Positions 58,698 to 64,000 of a DNA stretch of 64,000 nt are shown here, one piece after another (position 1 is the first letter of the stretch; each line of letters begins with the position of its first letter). Origin of the DNA: Juglans regia (taxonomy: Eukaryota > Streptophyta > Magnoliopsida > Fagales > Juglandaceae); NCBI RefSeq assembly GCF_001411555.2, contig NC_049916.1, forward strand, positions 4,278,001-4,342,000, read 5' to 3'. Made by a program: the position numbers and the translations under genes. Under the pieces are notes generated by a model. That model was not told the origin of the DNA. It saw only the letters and a program-made list of their open reading frames with translations, and made no database searches.

Positions 58698-59735
58698 GAG
58701 TAGGGGGACAGGGTGTAACGAATGGATTAAAGATGAGTTCTTTCTTGTGGTTGTGGAGGTTCTTTTCCAACAAAACAGCAAGGAATATAGAGAGACGGGT
58801 CTGAGATTGGTGAGACTTTAGACAACAACAAAAAAAGTGCTTTTTCTATGTAGTGGGAAGGAAAATTTTGATGAACTTCTGGGTTTCTTTTAGGGTTTGG
58901 GTTTTGCTTCTTTCTTCACTTCTTACGGCGCACAGAGAGAGGCATAGAGTTGGGGGAAGGGAAAGTTCAAAGTTTTGGAAGGAAAGGATCTCTGGCCTCT
59001 GGGAGTGGACGACAGTCCATGTCTTTGCATAGAGGTCAGAACGTCGGATCCTCGAGCTAGGAACAATATTTTTTCAACTGGACTATTTTGTCCTCTTCAT
59101 CAACTTTTTACTCGTAGAAAGAAAATTATTCCTAGAACTTTTATAGCTTAAAATATTGTTATACAAGTAAGCTTATATTTTTTTAATTTATATTTATATT
59201 TTTTATCGAGTTGGATTTTTATGTTCACAAAAAATTTATTTAATATCTAAATAAGTTCGAGTTTACGAGTTACTTCACTTTATATTATATTTTATAAATT
59301 TATTTACAAATTTTGGTATATAAGTTTTGACTTTTGACTAATATTTTATAAAATTTATATATAAATATATCAATATGTATACTAAAGTTTAAGAAACATG
59401 TTTAATATTATGATTAAATATGAAATTATTTAAATTTATAAAAGTCGAGTTGAACCTTTATATACATTGTGTTAATTAATAATGGACTGTAATTTCGTGC
59501 TTGTGAACGGCTTATTAAATAAACGAATCAAGTCAAATTCGAGTTTAACATAGTCTACCTCGAGTAGTCTTATTTATTTACAATCCTAATTCAAGTGCCT
59601 CTCTCTTATTTTTGACAATCCATAAGTGCTTCTCTCTATTTGGTATGCATTATTTATATCATTATATGTATGAATTTTTATTATTATTATTTTTTCTTTT
59701 ATCACATTTATACATTCATATGTAAAACAAAAATA

Positions 59736-59803
<68 letters not shown>
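59736..59803. repeat. (ATT)n microsatellite
   Basis: About 22 uninterrupted ATT units, likely highly variable between individuals. Confidence 0.95.
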
Positions 59804-59804
<1 letters not shown>

Positions 59805-61288
59805 TACATTGTATTCTAATAAATAGAAAAATAGTCATGATAAAAGTTTTGTAAAACATTAAAAGAGGAATAACGTTCACAAAAAAGAAAAGGATAAACG
59901 ATTCACAAAACATTAATGTATGAAAAGATATTTAAAATATTGAAAGATTTGAGAATATATTATATAAAAAAAAAAAAGCTATTAATTTTTCATATGGTTT
60001 TATAATTTTTTTTTTTTGGGTATGGAAAGGCATTTTCTACCATCAAGTGGGATTGCCAATTATGATTATGAAAAAATAAATGGCCTTATTATTAGTTTTA
60101 TTCAAATAGTTGTTTCCAGAATATATTTAAAATATATTATATTAATGGGTATGATTTGAAATAATGAATCTATAATAAAGAGTAGTAAGTTAGTCTTGAC
60201 AAATAAATAAATAACTTAATTAGGGTATTCATCAAGATGCAATAAAGAAATACAATGTTTAGATTCCACAAAAAGACCCCTAAAAACTCAGCAACAAAGT
60301 TACAAACTACCATATTCCTTACCCATTAACCGGAAGAAGTATCAAATTTAATTATTTGATAAACACTATTCTTATTTGAGAAATACTTTAACCACAAAAG
60401 AGTTACATAAAAATAATCTTCCAAACTGATATATCTTGATGTGATTCATCAGATTGTAACATGCAAGAAAAAAAACAAAAAACAAAACGAACAAGAATGG
60501 TCCATTCTCCATTCTACCAATTAGATAAAATGTATAGGGAATTTAAATTTAGAGAAAATATTCTTATATTACCTCCACATTGGATTAGCCACTAATTAAA
60601 TTCAATGAATTTGAGCTAATATGTTATTTTACTACCCGGCAATCATGCTGGGTAGATAAAAAAACAAAAGAACAAAAAACAAAAGGGCGGTATACCATTA
60701 CATTACAATGTATATATTTTGAATTTATAAACATAAAATCTTTATATAATAAAAAATAGCCTTAATAAATAAATTTGTATTCAGAGTGTGTTTCTGTTTT
60801 TTTATTAATTTAGATAATATATTGTCAATGAAATTGATGACCAAAAATAAAAAAATATATATATAATAAGGTGGACCAACTCAAGAACTTGTAATTAATT
60901 TCATGTATATGCAGCCACATTTAAACAAGAGGAAAATTTCTATGGTTCATGTATTAGAAACATACTGCCACCCAGACCAGACAAATTAAATCTACAAATA
61001 TCAGTTCCAATACCTTTCACACCCTATCTTTTTCCTTCAGGTCTTGATTTGATTTGCACTTTGTTTATTTCTTCCAACTTGAAAGAAAAAAAAAGGGCAT
61101 TTCCATGTGAGAATAGAAAGAACTCGACAAACTCCTCTCCTGTTTCTCCACCCATATCTATTTAGCATTTAGTAGTCTCATTTCATTGAGTTTTTTTATT
61201 ATTATTATTTACCAAAATTTATTACAAAATTACAAAATAGTTATATATTGATGTATCCAAAAATTAAATATAGATATATTATGAAAAT

Positions 61289-61464
61289 GAGTAATGTTAC
61301 ATACAGTCGAGGAATACGCAAGCGTCATACAGCCACTTTAAAAAAAAAGTATGATTCACTATTAAAAAATTAATTTTTTTATATGAGTCTAATATTTATT
61401 CACTTTTTTCATAGTGATTGTACGACGCTTGCACACTCAAAACTATATTTATCATTTCTCTATA
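61289..61464. mobile_element. MITE, AGTAATGTTA family (copy e)
   Basis: Ends GAGTAATGTTACATACAGTC and, at the right, 'atttatcatttctctat', with inner 'gcaagcgtcatacagc' opposing 'acgacgcttgcacac'. It matches the insertion at 18532-18718. Confidence 0.7.
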
Positions 61465-61909
61465 AAAATAAGGTTTAAGATAATATATCTTTCTAAATAA
61501 ACATAAAACTAGCATATCCTAAAGTTGTTCTAAAACTCCATATTTGGGAAGTAGTTTATAAATCTTTATTCTAGTCGTAGAATCAATCATCATAAACTTT
61601 TAGATGCAAAGTGAGTCATACTAATCTTGTATATCAAGAATAAACTTTTAGATGCAAAGTGAGTCATACTAATCTTGTATATACCTCTTGAGGAGTAAAT
61701 GTCGTCGTCCTTCATAAAGGGGTTACCTTACATATAGTATGAAACTAATATATTATTCTTTAACCATGCACAACTGTTAAACAGAATAGCTAAATTCTCT
61801 TTAAAGGATTTAATAGTTTCATTCTAAATTCTGCTTGCATTAAATAGCTTGTTGGAAGTCAATAATCATATTATTTTGGGTGTTGTTATAGGAATTTCTT
61901 TAAGAACTA

Positions 61910-61939
61910 TTTCTTTTTTATAAGTAAAAGAATTTTTAA
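61910..61939 (-). mobile_element. LINE 3'-tail micro-insertion (e)
   Basis: Minus strand ends TTTTACTTATAAAAAAG. The flanking AAGAACTA repeat is only 8 bp (61902-61909 and 61940-61947), so this call is weaker than the others. Confidence 0.5.
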
Positions 61940-62010
61940 AAGAACTAATTATCATACTTAGTTCTTTTTTTTAGCTCTATTGAGACTAGAATTCATTATG
62001 TTAAGTGTTA

Positions 62011-62231
62011 GGGCAGGTTTGGGGGGTGAGAAGAGAATTTTGTATTTTGTTTTAGTATTTAAAATATTATGTTTTAGTATTATTATTGTATTGAGATTTG
62101 AAAAAATTGAATTGGAATTTGAAAAAGTTAAATTTTTTATTATATTTTATATTGGGATTTGAAAAATGTGTAATGATGAGATGAGATGAGATGAGAATTT
62201 TATATCTCATCCCACCCCCCCAAACCTGCCC
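62011..62231. mobile_element. Tourist (PIF/Harbinger-type) MITE (copy 6)
   Basis: Inverted termini GGGCAGGTTTGGGG and CCCCAAACCTGCCC with flanking TTA (62008-62010 and 62232-62234). TTA duplication is the PIF/Harbinger signature and assigns the whole CATCTC family to that class. Confidence 0.85.
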
Positions 62232-62555
62232 TTAATCGTTAGAATCTAGATTTATGTTCAGTGTCTTGTACTCTATGTTTGATAGATGGAATAGATATGC
62301 TTTGGAAGTGTCTATAAATTCTGTTATTGCATTAACAAAGGATTATTTATGCTTTTCATATTTTCCTTGTGCTTCTCTCTTCAAATGCATTTCATTGTAT
62401 AATTTCTATGATTTATTTTCCACTTTCTCTTTTCCATTGTGTTGTTAAACTGTTTGAAAATGGGCTTCATTAAGCAATTTCATATTATATGGGCAATTAT
62501 TAGTGTTTTATTATTTATTATATTGTGTTAATTGATTTTTATTACTCAATAACAG

Positions 62556-64000
62556 ATGGAAGAAGATTCTGTGAGTTGTAATGTCGGTACAACCCAGGGG
62601 GTTGGTGGTGACTCCTCATCTATTCCAGTGGATGTGAAGGAGCATGGGAGTCTTCCAACCCCTGCATCCACATATACACAACAACCTACTCGTTTCATCC
62701 TACCTTTATCCAAAAAAAAAAAAAAAACCTAGTAACCAATAGGTGGTTTGGGAACGCTTTACTAAAATATAATATATTGACCACGATAACCCAAAAGCTC
62801 AGTGCAATTATTACGCTAAGCTATACAGTTAACGGCCACGATAAGAATAATACTTCATTTATGATACACCACCTCCAGAATGCATGTGAAACTTCCCATC
62901 TCAAACCTAAAGGAGTTTAAAAAAATTAATCATCTAGTGTTAAGAGGGATAAGGATGGAAGAGTATGTAGCCCACAAGGTCTAGTAAAGTGATGCAGAAA
63001 AACTTAGGGCATCAACCTCTAAGTTTTTTTAATAAGTGTGAATTGCATTTTAGGCTAGTGAAGCACGAAGGGTTTGTTGATTTCATAACTAATTTAGAGT
63101 CTCGATTTACTTTGTCATCCCAAATCATTTTAAAAAATGATTGTATTAAGTTGTATAACGAAGTGAAGATACAAATAAAAAAATTGTTGGATGGTCAAAG
63201 AATCTTTCTAACCACTGATACCTGGACATCGATGCAAAATATGAACTACATGTGCATTACTGCACATTTTATTGATTGTAACTGGAGATTGCACAAAAAA
63301 ATAATAAAGTTTTGTCATATTCTCAACCATAAGGGCAAAACTATTATAAGGTTGTTAGACTTGGGGTTGCATGATTGAGAGATTAATAAGATTTTGACCA
63401 TCACAGTTGATAACACCTCCTCTAATGATGTTGTTGTTGATTACATGAGTAGAGGATAAAGGATAGTGATTATACCATATTGGGTGGTAAGTTTATTCGC
63501 ATGCGATGTGTTGCTCATATATTGAATTTGATTGTTATGAACGGTTTGAGAGATGTTTATGAATTTGTAACAAGGATTAGAGATGCCGTCAGATATGTAA
63601 AGTCTTCACCGTCAAGATTTGCCAAGTTCAAGGCTTGTGCGGTAATAGAAAATATTAATGTGATGATGATTTGCTTGAATGTTCCTACTAGATGGAACTA
63701 CACATATTTGATGTTGAATATCGCTGAAAAATACAAATAAGCAATTGAACACTATTATATGTATATGGATAATGAATTCGTGAACTCCATTATGGTTGAT
63801 TAAAAAAAGCGCAGATTTTTGTAAAGTTGCAGAAAATATTTTATGATGTTACATTGAACATTTCTAATTTTTTTTGTATGTGATGACTAATGTATACTTT
63901 CAAGAACTCTGCACAATTGAATATACATTAAATGATATTTACAATAGTCATGATATTATCACTAGGACCGTGGACTTAAATATGAAAAGTAAGTATAAAA
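62556..64000 (+). pseudogene. hAT transposase (RICESLEEPER-like), broken and cut by window end
   Basis: From ATG at 62556 (after a possible intron acceptor) there is a low-complexity N terminus, then a BED-type zinc-finger region with stops (HHLQNACETSH near 62880). The catalytic part follows: FLTTDTWTSMQNMNYMCITA (about 63210-63270), then RCVAHILNLIVMNGLRDV (about 63505-63555) and a CLNVPTRWN(Y/S)T block (about 63675). These are hallmark hAT motifs. Stops near 62731, 63378 and 63460 and other frame changes disable it. The C-terminal dimerisation domain lies beyond the window, if present. Confidence 0.9.

Larger units (their letters stand above)
58615..62555. other. LYM promoter and intergenic DNA
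   Basis: 58615-59060 is the likely LYM leader and promoter, including a GA microsatellite near 58679-58697. Beyond it lies AT-rich DNA with the ATT microsatellite, two MITEs and a LINE tail listed separately, plus a 36-bp direct repeat ('taaacttttagatgcaaag' at about 61595 and 61644). No gene was found. Confidence 0.55.

Noticed and set aside
59716..59913. Minus-strand open frame with a long poly-Asn run
   Set aside because: It is the (ATT)n microsatellite read as codons; no conserved flanking sequence.
1..64000. tRNA, rRNA or organelle-derived genes
   Set aside because: No cloverleaf-like anticodon arms with A/B boxes or rRNA stretches were recognised by eye; a dedicated search would be needed to exclude them.

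Overview
The window looks like nuclear DNA from a flowering plant, most likely a woody rosid eudicot. The evidence is AT-rich intergenic DNA, multi-exon genes with GT-AG introns, plant-only families (WAT1/UMAMIT, LYM-type LysM proteins) and a dense load of plant transposons (Ty1/copia, CACTA, hAT, L1-type LINEs, a TRIM and several MITE families). I did not identify the species. Exon models were read by eye from splice signals, reading frame and family conservation; they are not transcript-supported.

Layout. 1-3323 is the 5' part of a minus-strand Ty1/copia element that sits in intron 1 of a UMAMIT transporter gene. 3347-5818 holds exons 2-7 of that gene (copy 1), followed by exon 1 of a gamma-glutamylcyclotransferase gene (9076-9184) that breaks off against a decayed CACTA element (9258-15179). 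A second copy of the same gene pair follows: a complete UMAMIT gene (18033-20900, 399 aa) and a complete ChaC-like gamma-glutamylcyclotransferase gene (26246-29803, 189 aa). The two blocks (3324-9257 and 18378-26415) are a tandem segmental duplication. Because each copy serves as the empty site for insertions in the other, several transposon boundaries can be fixed precisely.

31430-42590 (minus) is a nine-exon gene for a HIRIP3/CHZ-like histone chaperone with two DEK-C-type repeats. It has a 1-bp frameshift in exon 5, and its 7.6-kb intron 2 carries two LINE insertions with target duplications. One of these is an ORF1-only 'half LINE'. 47423-49989 (plus) encodes a 270-aa plant protein that I cannot name. 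53420-53895 is a broken glyoxal oxidase pseudogene. 55267-55596 is a 330-bp TRIM retrotransposon. 56248-58614 (minus) is a complete five-exon LysM-domain GPI-anchored protein of the LYM1/LYM3 type (421 aa). The right edge (62556-64000) is a RICESLEEPER-like hAT transposase pseudogene that runs off the window.

The genes do not form a single pathway. Their order is nevertheless informative: from memory, Arabidopsis keeps a ChaC gene beside a UMAMIT gene (At1g44790/At1g44800) and LYM1 beside the paralogous UMAMIT (At1g21880/At1g21890), so the window may preserve an ancestral neighbourhood. The most unusual signals are a CACTA family with divergent genes and a palindromic CGTTCGAACG array, and a set of 14-33 bp LINE 3'-tail 'micro-insertions' flanked by target duplications.
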